Counted from the stretch's first letter, positions 17,123 through 26,411 are shown. The stretch is DNA of 64,000 bases from G963664835 sp965220775 (GCA_965220775.1 OZ244845.1:3348001-3412000), one strand, 5' to 3'. The notes: generated by a model not told the origin, from the sequence alone. Made by a program: numbers and translations.

Positions 17123-18013
17123 TTAGGGTCCGGCTATCTCGACTTCCTCGAGCATCCCCCATCCGAAGCTCCACTCCTCGCCTTCCTCGGTGAATGCGAC
17201 CATGCGGCGCGAGTAGTCGCCGGCCGGGAGCGGCCATCCGGACTTTTCTGAGGCTACGTTGTCGCGAATCGGAAACCCAATTGTGATCGACGGCGGATCG
17301 ATGTGGAACGTCTCGGTATAGGACCCCAGTGCATCGTTATGCAACGTCATCGTGACGCGGGCGATGGGCTTGCTGAACCTGCAGCCCATGCCATTGGCGT
17401 CGTCCGGGGCCGTTCGCCTTGGATCGTCGAGGGACTGTAGCGAGAGGACCGGGTCTACTCCTATCAGCGCCATCTCGCACTCGGCGATCAGTGCGGCCTC
17501 GCCGGGAACTATCAGGCCGAACTCGTAGGACACATTGTTGTTGTCCTGCCAGTAGCCAATCAGGCGTACGTTGTATTCCCCAGGACTCAGGTCGAGGTCC
17601 AACTTAGGGTTGACCGCCGAAAGCCGCCTCAGACCACCCACCATGATGTTGCCTGGCTTGGTGTATACTTGGGCGAACAGCTTGGTCGGCCTCGTTTCGG
17701 CCTCGATCATTATCGGGATGCGCTGGTGGGAAGCGATCTCGGCGTAGCGATACAACCCAGACCAAGGGTATTCCTCCTCGCAGACGCGATCGGCCGCCCC
17801 CTCAAACTGCCAGCAATATGCGTGGGGATCACCCTGGATCGGACCATCCTCGTGTTGGAGCGACATCACCGGCAGCGGCGGCACTGGCCAGTTGTCCGGC
17901 CATTGGACCACCCTGGTAACCGCCGGCGGGCCCCCGCCGGTATCGCAGGCGACTGCCAGCACCAGCGCGGTCAGCGCCACAGCGATGAGCATCACCCTGA
18001 TTCTGGACGTCAA
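17123..18013 (-). CDS. tandem paralogous lipoprotein 1 of 3
   Basis: 296 residues, TTG start with AGAGAGG upstream. Signal peptide with lipobox VLAVAC, so Cys23 is lipidated. The mature protein begins with a Trp/Pro-rich conserved block (RVVQWPDNWPVPPLPV) and a Cys-containing stretch (AYCWQF and DRVCEEE); the remainder looks beta-rich, with LDLDLSPGEYNVRLIGYWQ and a C-terminal LPAGDYSRRMVAF repeat-like strand. I do not recognise the family. It is one of three similar genes lying between E1beta and E2 of a dehydrogenase operon, so it may be read from the same transcript although it is cell-surface and the complex is cytosolic. Confidence 0.75.
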   Translation of the reverse strand: MTSRIRVMLIAVALTALVLAVACDTGGGPPAVTRVVQWPDNWPVPPLPVMSLQHEDGPIQGDPHAYCWQFEGAADRVCEEEYPWSGLYRYAEIASHQRIPIMIEAETRPTKLFAQVYTKPGNIMVGGLRRLSAVNPKLDLDLSPGEYNVRLIGYWQDNNNVSYEFGLIVPGEAALIAECEMALIGVDPVLSLQSLDDPRRTAPDDANGMGCRFSKPIARVTMTLHNDALGSYTETFHIDPPSITIGFPIRDNVASEKSGWPLPAGDYSRRMVAFTEEGEEWSFGWGMLEEVEIAGP

Positions 18014-18108
18014 GCGAGCGCCTCTCTCTGCAGGTCGACCAAAAGCCCTAGAGCCCGGTTTAGATCAAACACAGTACGCGGCGGGCCGGCGGCACCGACC
18101 GGCCATCA

Positions 18109-18254
18109 CATCTTACTACGCGAGCATGTCGTTTCCTGACGGCCGGCCGGCGAACCGCGGGGGTTAGACCTTGGTGGGCCCACACCTACGGGTAGCCCAG
18201 CAGAGATTGGAGACCCCACGCGAGAGAGCGGACTACGCTCGGAGCGCCTCCCGC
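18109..18254. repeat. duplicated spacer, copy 2
   Basis: Homologous to 16978-17122. Its right neighbour (about 18068-18105) also keeps about 30 bases resembling the 3' end of the E1beta gene, which suggests that this copy descended from the same duplicated unit and lost most of the E1beta tail. Confidence 0.55.
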
Positions 18255-19142
18255 TTAGGGGCCGGCTATCTCGACTTCCTCGAGCAACCCCGGACCGAAG
18301 CTCCCCTCCTCGCCGTCCTCGGTGTACGCAACCATGCGGCGCGAGTACTTGCCGGCTGGGAGCGGCCCGCCGGACTTCTCTGAGGCCACGTGGTCGCGAA
18401 GTGGCAACCCAAATGAGGTCGACGGCGGATCGATGCGGAACGTCTCGGTGTAGGAACCCAGGGTGTCGTTGTGTAACGTCAACATGACGGAGGCAATGGG
18501 CTTATTGAACCTGCATCCCATGCGATTGGCGTCATCCGCGGCCGTTCGCATGGGATCATCGAGGGACTTTAGCGAAAGGATCGGGTCTACGTCTATATCC
18601 GTCGAACCACACCCGCCGATCAAGGCCGCTTGGCCTGGAACGGCCAGGCCGAACTCGTAGGAGACCTCGTTGTCCTGCCAGTAGCCGATCAGGCGTACGT
18701 TGTATTCCCCAGGACTCAGGTCGAGGTCCAACTTAGGGTTGACCGCCGAAAGCCGCCTCAGACCACCCACCATGATGTTGCCGGGCTTGGTGTATACCTG
18801 GGCGAACAGCTTGGTAGGACTCGTTTCGGAGTCGATCATGATAGGGATGCGCTGGTTGGAGGCAACCTCTGGGTATTCGTAAGACCCTGACCAAATGTCT
18901 TCCTCTTCGCAGACGCGATCGGGTGCCCCCTCGAACTGCCAGCAGTATGCGTGGGGATCACCCTGGATCGAACCGTCTTCGTGTTGGAGCGACATTACCG
19001 GCAGCGGAGGCACCGGCCAGTTGTCCGGCCATTGGACCACCCTTGTCACCGCCGGCGTACCTCCACCGGTGTCGCAGGCGACTACCAGCACCAACGCCGT
19101 CAGCGCCACGGCGATGAGCAGCACCCTGATTCTGGACGTCAA
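18255..19142 (-). CDS. tandem paralogous lipoprotein 2 of 3
   Basis: 296 residues from TTG 19142; the frame is open further upstream, but there it only reads the duplicated E1beta fragment out of frame. Lipobox VLVVAC. Closest to copy 1: the RVVQWPDNWPVPPLPV block, the stretch KPGNIMVGGLRRLSAV, and GEYNVRLIGYWQDNEVSYEF are almost unchanged. The Cys pattern is kept, with an extra Cys pair region around LIGGCGSTDIDVD. Unknown function; surface-exposed lipoprotein. The SD region AGGGAGAGGCG precedes the start. Confidence 0.75.
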   Translation of the reverse strand: MTSRIRVLLIAVALTALVLVVACDTGGGTPAVTRVVQWPDNWPVPPLPVMSLQHEDGSIQGDPHAYCWQFEGAPDRVCEEEDIWSGSYEYPEVASNQRIPIMIDSETSPTKLFAQVYTKPGNIMVGGLRRLSAVNPKLDLDLSPGEYNVRLIGYWQDNEVSYEFGLAVPGQAALIGGCGSTDIDVDPILSLKSLDDPMRTAADDANRMGCRFNKPIASVMLTLHNDTLGSYTETFRIDPPSTSFGLPLRDHVASEKSGGPLPAGKYSRRMVAYTEDGEEGSFGPGLLEEVEIAGP

Positions 19143-19200
19143 GCGAGCGCCTCTCCCTACAGGCCGACCAAAACTCCTTGGAGCCCGGTTCCGGTCACGC

Positions 19201-19488
19201 TCAGTACTCGGACAGCCGGCGCGCCGCGCCGGCGATGTCGTCGATGACGGGCAGATAAGTCTCTTCCAAGACAATATTGTAGGGCATCGCCGGAACGAAG
19301 GGGCCGGCCACCCGCAGAACAGGCCCGTCAAGATTCTCGAAAAGCTCCTCAGCGATGAACGCCGCGACTTCGGCGCCGACGCCGCCAATCTTCTGCTCCT
19401 CGTGGACGATCACTACTTTGCTAGTTTTTCGAACCGACTTTGCCACAGCCTCCCTGTCGATCGGCGAGACCGTGCGCAGGTCCAACAC
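19201..19488 (-). pseudogene. duplicated C-terminal fragment of E1beta gene
   Basis: 95 codons nearly identical to the C-terminus of the complete E1beta gene at 20474-21457, from LDLRTVSPID to the shared stop after RRLSEY. The frame is intact, but there is no thiamine-binding part and no proper start. Differences such as NIVLEETYLPVIDD versus NITLENTYLPGVDD show some divergence. It is the passenger end of the lipoprotein duplication. It could still be translated from the operon mRNA, but as a lone C-terminal domain it would not be catalytic. Confidence 0.85.
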
Positions 19489-19494
19489 TTCCGC

Positions 19495-20415
19495 TTAAGG
19501 CTCGACTATCCTGACCACTTCCTCGAGGAATCCCAAATCGAAATGCCACTCCTCGCCCTCTTCGGTGTAGGCAACCATGGTGCGCGAGTACTCGCCGGCC
19601 GGCAGCGTTCCGCCGGCCTTCCTTGAGGCCACGTTGTCACCAAGAGGAAACCGTATTGCGAGCGACGGTGGGTCGATTTGAAAGGTCTCGGTATGGGACC
19701 CCAGACTGTCGCTGTGCAGCGTCATAACCACCGAGGCGATGGGCTTGTTGAACCTGCAGCCCATACTATTTCTGTTGTCCGGTGCCGTTCGCAATCGATC
19801 GTTTAGGGACTCCAGCAAGAGGACCCGCGGGTCGACTCCGACCAGAGACATATGACACTCGACCTTCAGGTCAACCTCTCCCGGAACGAGCAGGCCGAAC
19901 TCGTAGGAGACCTCGTTTTCCTGCCAGTAGCCTATCAGTCGTACGTTATACTCCCCAGGTTCCAGGTCCAAGTCGAGGCTCGGGTTCACCGTTGCCAGAT
20001 GTCTCAGATTTCCCACCACCATGTCGCCGGTCTTTGTGAATACCTGGGCGAACAGCTTGGTCGGCTTCGATTCTGCCTCGATACCGACGGGTATGCGCTG
20101 GCGAGGGGCGATCTCGGGGTACTCGTACGACCCTGACCACGCGGTCTCCTCCTCGCAGACGCGATTGGCCGACCAATCGAACTGCCAGCAGTATGCGTGG
20201 GGATCACCTTGGATCGGGCCGTCTTCGTGCTGCAGCGACATGACCGGCAGCGGTGGCACTGGCCAGTTGTCCGGCCATTGCACCACCCTAGTCGCCATAG
20301 GCGTGGCGCTGTCAGGCTCCTCAGGCGACGCGACGCCTCCTTTGTCGCATGCGGTTACCAGCGCCAGCGCGGTCAGCGCCACGGCGATGAGCGGCACCCT
20401 GATTCTGGACGTCAA
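19495..20415 (-). CDS. tandem paralogous lipoprotein 3 of 3
   Basis: About 306 residues from TTG 20415, with GGAGGGAGAGGCG upstream. Lipobox LALVTAC; directly after it this copy has an extra 10-12 residues (ASPEEPDSATPMATR) not seen in copies 1 and 2. The rest keeps the family core: VVQWPDNWPVPPLPV, AYCWQF, GEYNVRLIGYWQENEVSYEF and the terminal LPAGEYSRTMVAY. It is the most diverged and lies next to the intact E1beta gene, so it is probably the founder of the array. Family not recognised. Confidence 0.75.
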   Translation of the reverse strand: MTSRIRVPLIAVALTALALVTACDKGGVASPEEPDSATPMATRVVQWPDNWPVPPLPVMSLQHEDGPIQGDPHAYCWQFDWSANRVCEEETAWSGSYEYPEIAPRQRIPVGIEAESKPTKLFAQVFTKTGDMVVGNLRHLATVNPSLDLDLEPGEYNVRLIGYWQENEVSYEFGLLVPGEVDLKVECHMSLVGVDPRVLLLESLNDRLRTAPDNRNSMGCRFNKPIASVVMTLHSDSLGSHTETFQIDPPSLAIRFPLGDNVASRKAGGTLPAGEYSRTMVAYTEEGEEWHFDLGFLEEVVRIVEP

Positions 20416-20765
20416 GCGAGCGCCTCTCCCTCCAGGCCGACCAAAACTCCTTGGAGCCCGGTTCCGGTCACGCTCAGTACTCGGCCAGCCGGCGGGCCGC
20501 GGCGGCGATGTCGTCGACGCCGGGCAGGTAGGTATTCTCCAGCGTAATGTTGTAGGGCATCGCCGGAACGAAGGGGCCGGCGACCCGAAGAACGGGGCCG
20601 TCAAGATTCTCGAATAGCTCCTCAGCTATGAACGCGGCGACTTCGGCGCCGACGCCGCCAATCTTCTGCTCCTCGTGGACGATGACTACTTTACTAGTTT
20701 TTTGAACCGACTCCGCCACAGCCTCCCAGTCGATCGGCGAGACCGTGCGCAGATCCAACACTTCG
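19495..20765. repeat. segmental duplication unit, source (lipoprotein 3 + E1beta 3' end)
   Basis: The source block for 18255-19494. Its right end lies inside the intact E1beta gene, at the codons for EVLDLRTVSPID. Confidence 0.75.
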
Positions 20766-21457
20766 GCCGACAACCCGTCGCCGGCCAGTTGCTCGGCCAC
20801 CTCCAGGCATCTGTGGACCATCGCTCCATAGGTCACGAAGGTCAGATCGTCGCCGTGCCGTTTCACGTCGGCCTTGCCGATGGGGGTCGCGTATATGCCC
20901 TCCGGCACATCCTCGCGTATGCGCCGATAGGTCCACTTGTGCTCGAAGAACAGGACCGGATCTTCGTCTCGTATGGCCGAGATGAGCAAACCCTTCGTGT
21001 CTGCCGGCGTCGAAGGCGCCACCACCTTCAAACCAGGTATGTGAGCGTAGATTGCCTCGACGCTTTGAGAGTGGTACACGCCGCCGTGTATGCCCCCGCC
21101 ATAGGGTGCCCGAACTACCAGCGGACAGGAGAACTCACCGCCGGACCGGTACCGCATCTTGCCGGCTTCGTTCACGATCTGATCCATTGCAGGGTGTATG
21201 TAGTCGGCGAATTGGATCTCGGCGACCGGCCGCAATCCATTGATCGAAGCTCCGATTGCGGCGCCGACGATGCCCAACTCGTTCAGCGGCGTATCTATGA
21301 CCCTGTCTTCACCGAACTCGGCATACAGACCTTCGGTAACTCGAAACACGCCGCCTTTCTTTCCAACGTCCTCTCCCATGAGGATGACGCTTTCGTCGCG
21401 GGCCATCTCCTGTTGAAGCGCCTGATTGACAGCCTGCAATATATTGAGAACAGCCAT
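20474..21457 (-). CDS. 2-oxoacid dehydrogenase E1 component, beta subunit
   Basis: 327 residues from ATG 21457, which overlaps the E1alpha stop by one base (TGATG). It has the transketolase-like pyrimidine-binding domain with ILMGEDVGKKGGVFRVTEGL and IDTPLNELGIVGAAIG (the catalytic Glu region), QFADYIHPAMDQIVNEA, and the C-terminal domain with VVAPSTPADTKGLL and DLRTVSPIDWEAV. The Tyr/His pattern in MRYRSGGEFSCPLVVRAPYG fits branched-chain and acetoin/pyruvate E1beta. It pairs with E1alpha to decarboxylate the 2-oxoacid using thiamine diphosphate. Its 3' end was duplicated with the neighbouring lipoprotein. Confidence 0.94.
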   Translation of the reverse strand: MAVLNILQAVNQALQQEMARDESVILMGEDVGKKGGVFRVTEGLYAEFGEDRVIDTPLNELGIVGAAIGASINGLRPVAEIQFADYIHPAMDQIVNEAGKMRYRSGGEFSCPLVVRAPYGGGIHGGVYHSQSVEAIYAHIPGLKVVAPSTPADTKGLLISAIRDEDPVLFFEHKWTYRRIREDVPEGIYATPIGKADVKRHGDDLTFVTYGAMVHRCLEVAEQLAGDGLSAEVLDLRTVSPIDWEAVAESVQKTSKVVIVHEEQKIGGVGAEVAAFIAEELFENLDGPVLRVAGPFVPAMPYNITLENTYLPGVDDIAAAARRLAEY

Positions 21458-22455
21458 CAGATTCGAGTCGTCTCCGGCGAATCGGCATATACATGGGACC
21501 ACAAATCAGCCGGATCCGGTTCCGGCCTCGACTCAGCGTACGAGGCCGCCTCGTTTACCTCTTGTTGGATCTGTTTGCGCAACTCGGAGTCCCGATCGTC
21601 ATCCCAAGTGCCCAGCGCGATGAGCTCGGCCCGAAATCGCTCGATAGGATCTCGTTCTTGGAAGCTCTCCTTCAATCCCGGCGGCAAATACATCGAATCG
21701 TCGTCGTCGCTGGAATGGGGCAAAGGCCGATAGACCTCGGCGTCGATGAGGGTTGGCCCCTCGCCGGCGAGGCAACGATCTAGAGCCGCTCTAGTCACCT
21801 GATGAACGGCCAGGATATCGGTGCCATCGACCACTACCCCCGGAACGCCGTAGCCGATTGCACGGTCGGCCAATGAATCTAGATTCATCTGTTTGGCAGT
21901 CGGCACAGATATGGCCCAACCATTGTTCTCCGCGAAGAAGATCACGGGAAGCTTGTGTATTGAGGCGAAGTTGAGGCCGGCGTGAAAATCGCCGGTGCTG
22001 GTTGCGCCTTCGCCGAAGTATGTCACGACGACCGACTCCTCGCCTCTCAGCTTTGCGGCCAGCCCTATTCCAGCGGCATGAGGAATCTGGCTGCCTACCG
22101 AGCTGGAGCCGGACAGGATACGGAGCCGTCGGCTACTGTAATGGTTGGGAAGTTGCCGGCCGCCGCCGAATGGATCCTCGGCCTTGGCGCAGAATGCCAA
22201 CATTATGTCGAGTATAGAGGTGCCCAGTGCGATTGCCGCTCCAGCGTCGCGGTAGTAAGGACAAATCCAATCCCGGCCGGAGGTTAACGCGAACGCACTG
22301 CCGACCTGCGCCGCTTCGTGCCCCTGGCAGGAGATCGCGAACGGTCCCCTCCCCTGCCGGTTCATGATCCACATTCTTTGGTCGACGGTTCGGGCCATGA
22401 GCATATAGCGGTACATAGCCATGAGGTCTTCGTTGCTGAGGTCTGTGGAACTCAT
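21457..22455 (-). CDS. 2-oxoacid dehydrogenase E1 component, alpha subunit
   Basis: 332 residues from ATG 22455 (the frame is open to a TTG at 22563, but that extension is atypical). Thiamine-diphosphate domain: RGPFAISCQGHEAAQVG, YYRDAGAAIALG, SSVGSQIPHAAGIGLA, and the Mg-TPP motif GEGATSTGDFHAGLNFA ending with AENNGWAIS (GDG...N with Glu for Asp at the second position). The loop PHSSDDDDS holds the phosphorylation-type loop seen in BCKDH E1alpha. First gene of the operon E1alpha-E1beta-[lipoproteins]-E2-lipA-lipB. No E3 gene is in the window. Substrate most likely branched-chain 2-oxoacids, less likely pyruvate. Confidence 0.93.
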   Translation of the reverse strand: MSSTDLSNEDLMAMYRYMLMARTVDQRMWIMNRQGRGPFAISCQGHEAAQVGSAFALTSGRDWICPYYRDAGAAIALGTSILDIMLAFCAKAEDPFGGGRQLPNHYSSRRLRILSGSSSVGSQIPHAAGIGLAAKLRGEESVVVTYFGEGATSTGDFHAGLNFASIHKLPVIFFAENNGWAISVPTAKQMNLDSLADRAIGYGVPGVVVDGTDILAVHQVTRAALDRCLAGEGPTLIDAEVYRPLPHSSDDDDSMYLPPGLKESFQERDPIERFRAELIALGTWDDDRDSELRKQIQQEVNEAASYAESRPEPDPADLWSHVYADSPETTRI

Positions 22456-22709
22456 AGACTCGGCGGATTGGCTTAGTCGAGCCACCTGCGTCGCCTGCCT
22501 CCAAGCGTGGATGATCAGCCTATAGATGGATGCGGAATTGGAACGAGCACTCAACGAACGCAACTAGCGCCTGAGTAGCTCCCGGTACTTATGGTAATCG
22601 GTCAAGGGCCGTATTTGAAGTGGCTGCCAGTCGCTGGCCGGCGAGCAACTGCGAATAAGAACTGACTGCGATTACCAACTGGCCCCCAAAGACGGAAAGT
22701 AACGATATC

Positions 22710-25490
22710 ATGGTTCGGTCAATACTAATCGGTAGGTTAGGAACTCTCTTGATAAGTAAACGAGAACCGATTGACCGGTTGCGCGATGACGTCCGGCTAC
22801 TGGGCGGGCTGGTCGGCGAAGTATTACGCGAGCAGGGCGGCGAGCGCTTATACAACCTCGTCGAAGATCTGCGTTTACGAGCCATCCGTCTGCGCGAGGA
22901 GTACGACCCAGCATCGGAGCGAGAGTTTGGCCGGATTTTCGAACGACTGGCTACCCACCAGCTGGCCACACTCGTTCGCGCCTACGGCATCTACTTCCAC
23001 GTCATCAATCTGGCCGAGCAGAATCACAGGCTGCGCACGATCCGCGAGCGGGAGCGCCTAGGCTCGCCGGCGCCACGTCGGGGGTCGATCGCGGATGCCT
23101 TGGCAGCGGCCCATCAGGCCGGCCGGCCGGGGGCCGAGGTCGAGCGCGTCGTCGGCGAGTTGCTCGTCTACCCGGTGCTAACCGCCCATCCTTCTGAGAC
23201 TCGCCGGCGAACGGTCCAGCAGCATCTGCGGATATTAGGCGACTTGATATACCAACTCGACGACCCTCGGGCCGGAACACAAGATCGCCAACAGCTGATG
23301 GACGACCTGCGCGAGAGGATAACCTTAGTTTGGTTGACCGACGAGATCCGCGAGGTCCGTCCCAAGCCGTCGGACGAGGTCCGGGGAATCGCATATACGC
23401 TGGAGCACTCCTTCTATCCCGTTGGGCCGAGCATCCAACGCGACCTGGAGTTGGCGCTAAGCCGATACTACCCGACGGTCGCCCCACCGTCGCGCTCCTT
23501 CCTGCGGCTTGGTTCCTGGGTCGGCGGAGATCGTGACGGGAATCCGGTGGTTACCGCGCAGGCCACGGCCACCGCCTCGGAACAGTATCGCAACGCGATC
23601 CTCACGCTGTATCGGCAAGAAGTCAACGACATGATCAAGGTGATGTCGATAGAGGAGCGCGCAACGCCAGAGCTCATAGCGTCGGCTGAACAGGACGCGG
23701 TAGAGCTAGATCGGGCGGTCCGGGCATTGGCCGGCCGCTTCTCCCGCGAACACTACCGGCGCAAGCTTTGGTTCATATCGATGCGCCTATTGCTTGTGCA
23801 AGAGTCAGGCCCGGGCGGCTATCGGAACGCGACTCAGTTGCTGGACGATCTCGAACTGATCCGCGATTCGCTTATGGCTAACGGTGCGGATCGGCCGGCC
23901 CAGGGTCTCGTCGACCAGCTGATCCGTCGGGTCAGGCTCTTCGGCCTGCAGTTCGTCAACTTGGAGGTGCGCCAACACCGCGATCTGCACGAGAAGACTG
24001 TGGCAGAGATATTGACGCTGGCCGGGCACTCCGGCTACGCCCAACTCGATAGCGAGGACCGGTCGCAGTTGTTGGAGAAAATTATCCAGCGTGGAGAAAA
24101 ACCTCGTTTCGACCCCGAGGAACTGTCGCCCCAAGCCGCCGAGACCTACGAGACATTCCGGGTAATTGCCGAGTGCCAGAGCCGGATCGGCATTGACGCG
24201 ATGAATACCTACCTGATCAGTATGACGCGCTCGGCCGCCGACGTGATGGAAGTGTTGTTCCTAGCCTACTTGACCGGGCTCTTCGAATGGCGACCGGTGG
24301 CTAGCCGAATTCGCATCGTTCCCCTGTTCGAAACGATCGAGGAACTGGCGGAGTGTCCCCAATTGATGAAGGAGCTGTTTGCCAGCCCGGTCTATCGGGC
24401 CCAGCTGGCCGCTTGGGAGCACGAGCAGGAGATCATGCTCGGCTACTCAGATTCGAACAAGGATGGCGGTTACCTGGCGGCACAGTGGGCAATTTATCAC
24501 GCCGAAGACGCATTAGCGCGCACCTGCAACGAGGCGGGTGTGCGAATGCGAATATTTCACGGCCGCGGCGGACCGGTTGGCCGTGGCGGCGGGCCGGCCG
24601 CCCGGGCCATCTCCGGCCGGCCCGCGAGCGCCCTGACGCCGGCGCTAAAGCTGACCGAACAAGGCGAGGTCGTATTTGCCCGATACGGCAATCCCGGGAT
24701 AGCCCGGCGCACCCTTGAACAGCTGTCGCACGCTTTGCTGACCTCCTGTCTACTGCCTCAGGCCCGAGGCCAAGTGGATGACAAGCTGATCGCCGCCTTC
24801 CGCGAGTTGGCGGAAGAATCCCGGAAAAGCTATCGCCGGCTTATCGATTCGCCTGGCTTCATGGACTTCTACTCCGAGGCGACGCTGTTCCGCGAGATCG
24901 CCCAGATGCCCATTGCGTCGAGGCCGGCCAGCCGGCGTCCGGATGCTGGATTGCACTTCGATAGCATACGGGCGATTCCCTGGGTGTTTAGCTGGAGCCA
25001 GGGACGTTTCAACATCCCAGGTTGGTACGGCATTGGCTCCGCGCTGGGAGCGGTCGCCGGCGATGCGGGCCTACTGGACTTGGCCCGCCGATTTTATGCC
25101 GAGTGGCCGTTCTTCCGTGGCGCCATCAACAATTCACAGATCAGCATGGGAGTCGCCGACCGTCGGACGATGGCCCTGTACGCCGGACTTGCGCAGGATG
25201 ACGACCAGCGCAAGCAGTTTCTGGGAATGATTCTGCGTGAGTTCGACCTGGCTCAGAAAGCTATCGTAACGATTGCCGGCCAGGAAGTCCTGCTCGAAGA
25301 CTCGCCGGTGTTGTCACGCTCGATCCGGCTGCGTAACCCCTATGTAGACGTCCTTCACCAGGCCCAACTCAACCTGCTGCGGCGTTGGCGGCTGGACCCA
25401 CCGGCCGGCGAGGGTGCCAGGGCCGAGCTACTTTCGGCCCTGCTCCACAGCGTGAACGCGATCGCGGCCGGCCTGCAGTCGTCCGGCTGA
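22710..25490 (+). CDS. ppc: phosphoenolpyruvate carboxylase
   Basis: 926-residue cytosolic enzyme that carboxylates PEP to oxaloacetate to refill the TCA cycle. Conserved sites: VLTAHPSE (catalytic His region; the usual Thr is Ser here), LGSWVGGDRDGNP, the MLGYSDSNKDGG metal/PEP region, and the FHGRGGPVGRGGGPA mobile loop. The C-terminal QEVLLEDSPVLSRSIRLRNPYVD is near complete, but the protein does not end in the usual QNTG; it continues to a different tail (AAGLQSSG). Length fits the family. GGAAAG lies about eleven bases before the ATG. Divergent from the E1alpha gene across about 250 bases. Confidence 0.97.
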   Translation: MVRSILIGRLGTLLISKREPIDRLRDDVRLLGGLVGEVLREQGGERLYNLVEDLRLRAIRLREEYDPASEREFGRIFERLATHQLATLVRAYGIYFHVINLAEQNHRLRTIRERERLGSPAPRRGSIADALAAAHQAGRPGAEVERVVGELLVYPVLTAHPSETRRRTVQQHLRILGDLIYQLDDPRAGTQDRQQLMDDLRERITLVWLTDEIREVRPKPSDEVRGIAYTLEHSFYPVGPSIQRDLELALSRYYPTVAPPSRSFLRLGSWVGGDRDGNPVVTAQATATASEQYRNAILTLYRQEVNDMIKVMSIEERATPELIASAEQDAVELDRAVRALAGRFSREHYRRKLWFISMRLLLVQESGPGGYRNATQLLDDLELIRDSLMANGADRPAQGLVDQLIRRVRLFGLQFVNLEVRQHRDLHEKTVAEILTLAGHSGYAQLDSEDRSQLLEKIIQRGEKPRFDPEELSPQAAETYETFRVIAECQSRIGIDAMNTYLISMTRSAADVMEVLFLAYLTGLFEWRPVASRIRIVPLFETIEELAECPQLMKELFASPVYRAQLAAWEHEQEIMLGYSDSNKDGGYLAAQWAIYHAEDALARTCNEAGVRMRIFHGRGGPVGRGGGPAARAISGRPASALTPALKLTEQGEVVFARYGNPGIARRTLEQLSHALLTSCLLPQARGQVDDKLIAAFRELAEESRKSYRRLIDSPGFMDFYSEATLFREIAQMPIASRPASRRPDAGLHFDSIRAIPWVFSWSQGRFNIPGWYGIGSALGAVAGDAGLLDLARRFYAEWPFFRGAINNSQISMGVADRRTMALYAGLAQDDDQRKQFLGMILREFDLAQKAIVTIAGQEVLLEDSPVLSRSIRLRNPYVDVLHQAQLNLLRRWRLDPPAGEGARAELLSALLHSVNAIAAGLQSSG

Positions 25491-25721
25491 GGAACCTGTC
25501 TTCGACAGCCGTTTTCGCATTACGTGATAGTGGGCCGACTGGCGTCCGGGCCTACGTGGAAGCCTCTCAGTTTCACACCGATCGACGGCGGCGCTGCCCT
25601 GTACGCCGGAGATGACCTCCCTATCAAACCACTCGTACTATGCGAACGACGCGGGAATGCGTGTGATAGGCTTTACTTTGTACACAGGGATTCCAAGACC
25701 ATAGCGTACAGCGAGGAGACC

Positions 25722-26411
25722 ATGTCACCCGGGACCGCCAGCCAGGACGTGAGTATAGCGCAAGGCGAATACTTGGTCCGTATTTACGCTTCGCTCCGCG
25801 AGGGAACAAGGATAGTCGGATCGCGTCTCGCTGAGCGATTGGGAGTGTCCGCGTCCGCAGTCACACAGGCCTTCCAAAGAATGGAGCGACAGGGTCTCGC
25901 CGTCATCGACGAAGACCGAGGAATCCAACTGACCGCAGAAGGGCGCAACATTGCCGAATCCATCATACGCCGCCACTATCTGTTGGAAAGACTCTTGGTC
26001 GATAGCCTTGGATACGACTGGGCGGATGCCAATGACGAAGCGGAACATCTAGAGCAGACGCTCTCTCCCAAGTTGGAAAACTACCTGTATGAGCGACTAG
26101 GTCAACCGACTACCTGTCCGCACGGTAATCCCTTCCCCGGCTCGCAAGACGAAGAAAGGCTGCTTGGTGCGCGGACGCTTATCGACACGAACACGGGAAC
26201 AAGCGTGGTCATCTGGAGGATTACGGAGGAGGGCGAGGACGACCCGGCACTGCTGCACTTTGCTCACGACAATGGGTTGCTGCCTGGGTCGGAGGTTTCC
26301 GTCGAACAAATTGATCTCAGGGCCGGAAACATCGAGGTGGGAGCAGGCAACCATCAGGTGAATATACCGGCAAAGTGGGCGCAACACATCCGCGTCTCGG
26401 GCCCCGTTTAG
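25722..26411 (+). CDS. DtxR/MntR-family metal-dependent transcriptional regulator
   Basis: 229 residues from ATG 25722, with GAGGAGA directly upstream. Residues about 10-65 are a winged HTH (RIVGSRLAERLGVSASAVTQ then RMERQGLAVIDEDRGIQLT); residues 70-140 are the metal-binding/dimer domain with RHYLLERLLVD, AEHLEQTLSPKLENYL and CPHGNPFPG, the hallmark of DtxR, IdeR and MntR; the C-terminus is an SH3-like FeoA-type domain. It should bind DNA with Fe2+ or Mn2+ and repress uptake genes. The next gene downstream, about 660 bases away, is an imelysin-type putative iron protein, which favours iron. Confidence 0.93.
   Translation: MSPGTASQDVSIAQGEYLVRIYASLREGTRIVGSRLAERLGVSASAVTQAFQRMERQGLAVIDEDRGIQLTAEGRNIAESIIRRHYLLERLLVDSLGYDWADANDEAEHLEQTLSPKLENYLYERLGQPTTCPHGNPFPGSQDEERLLGARTLIDTNTGTSVVIWRITEEGEDDPALLHFAHDNGLLPGSEVSVEQIDLRAGNIEVGAGNHQVNIPAKWAQHIRVSGPV

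Larger units (their letters stand above)
18255..19494. repeat. segmental duplication unit, copy (lipoprotein 2 + E1beta tail)
   Basis: About 1.24 kb that matches 19495-20765 in gene order and sequence: a lipoprotein gene followed on the right by the 3' end of the E1beta gene. The junction is at 19494/19495, directly after the TAA of lipoprotein 3, where E1beta-like codons start without a gene head. Confidence 0.8.

Noticed and set aside
19143..19388. N-terminal extension of lipoprotein 2 to about 377 residues
   Set aside because: The extension reads the duplicated E1beta tail out of frame; the TTG with SD and lipoprotein signal gives a proper start at 19142.
18895..19626. Plus-strand ORF across the lipoprotein array
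   Set aside because: Similar frames occur opposite each copy because the copies are duplicates; composition is Arg/Ser-rich and not protein-like.
20675..21733. Plus-strand 352-residue ORF opposite E1beta/E1alpha
   Set aside because: Shadow of two conserved, translationally coupled genes.
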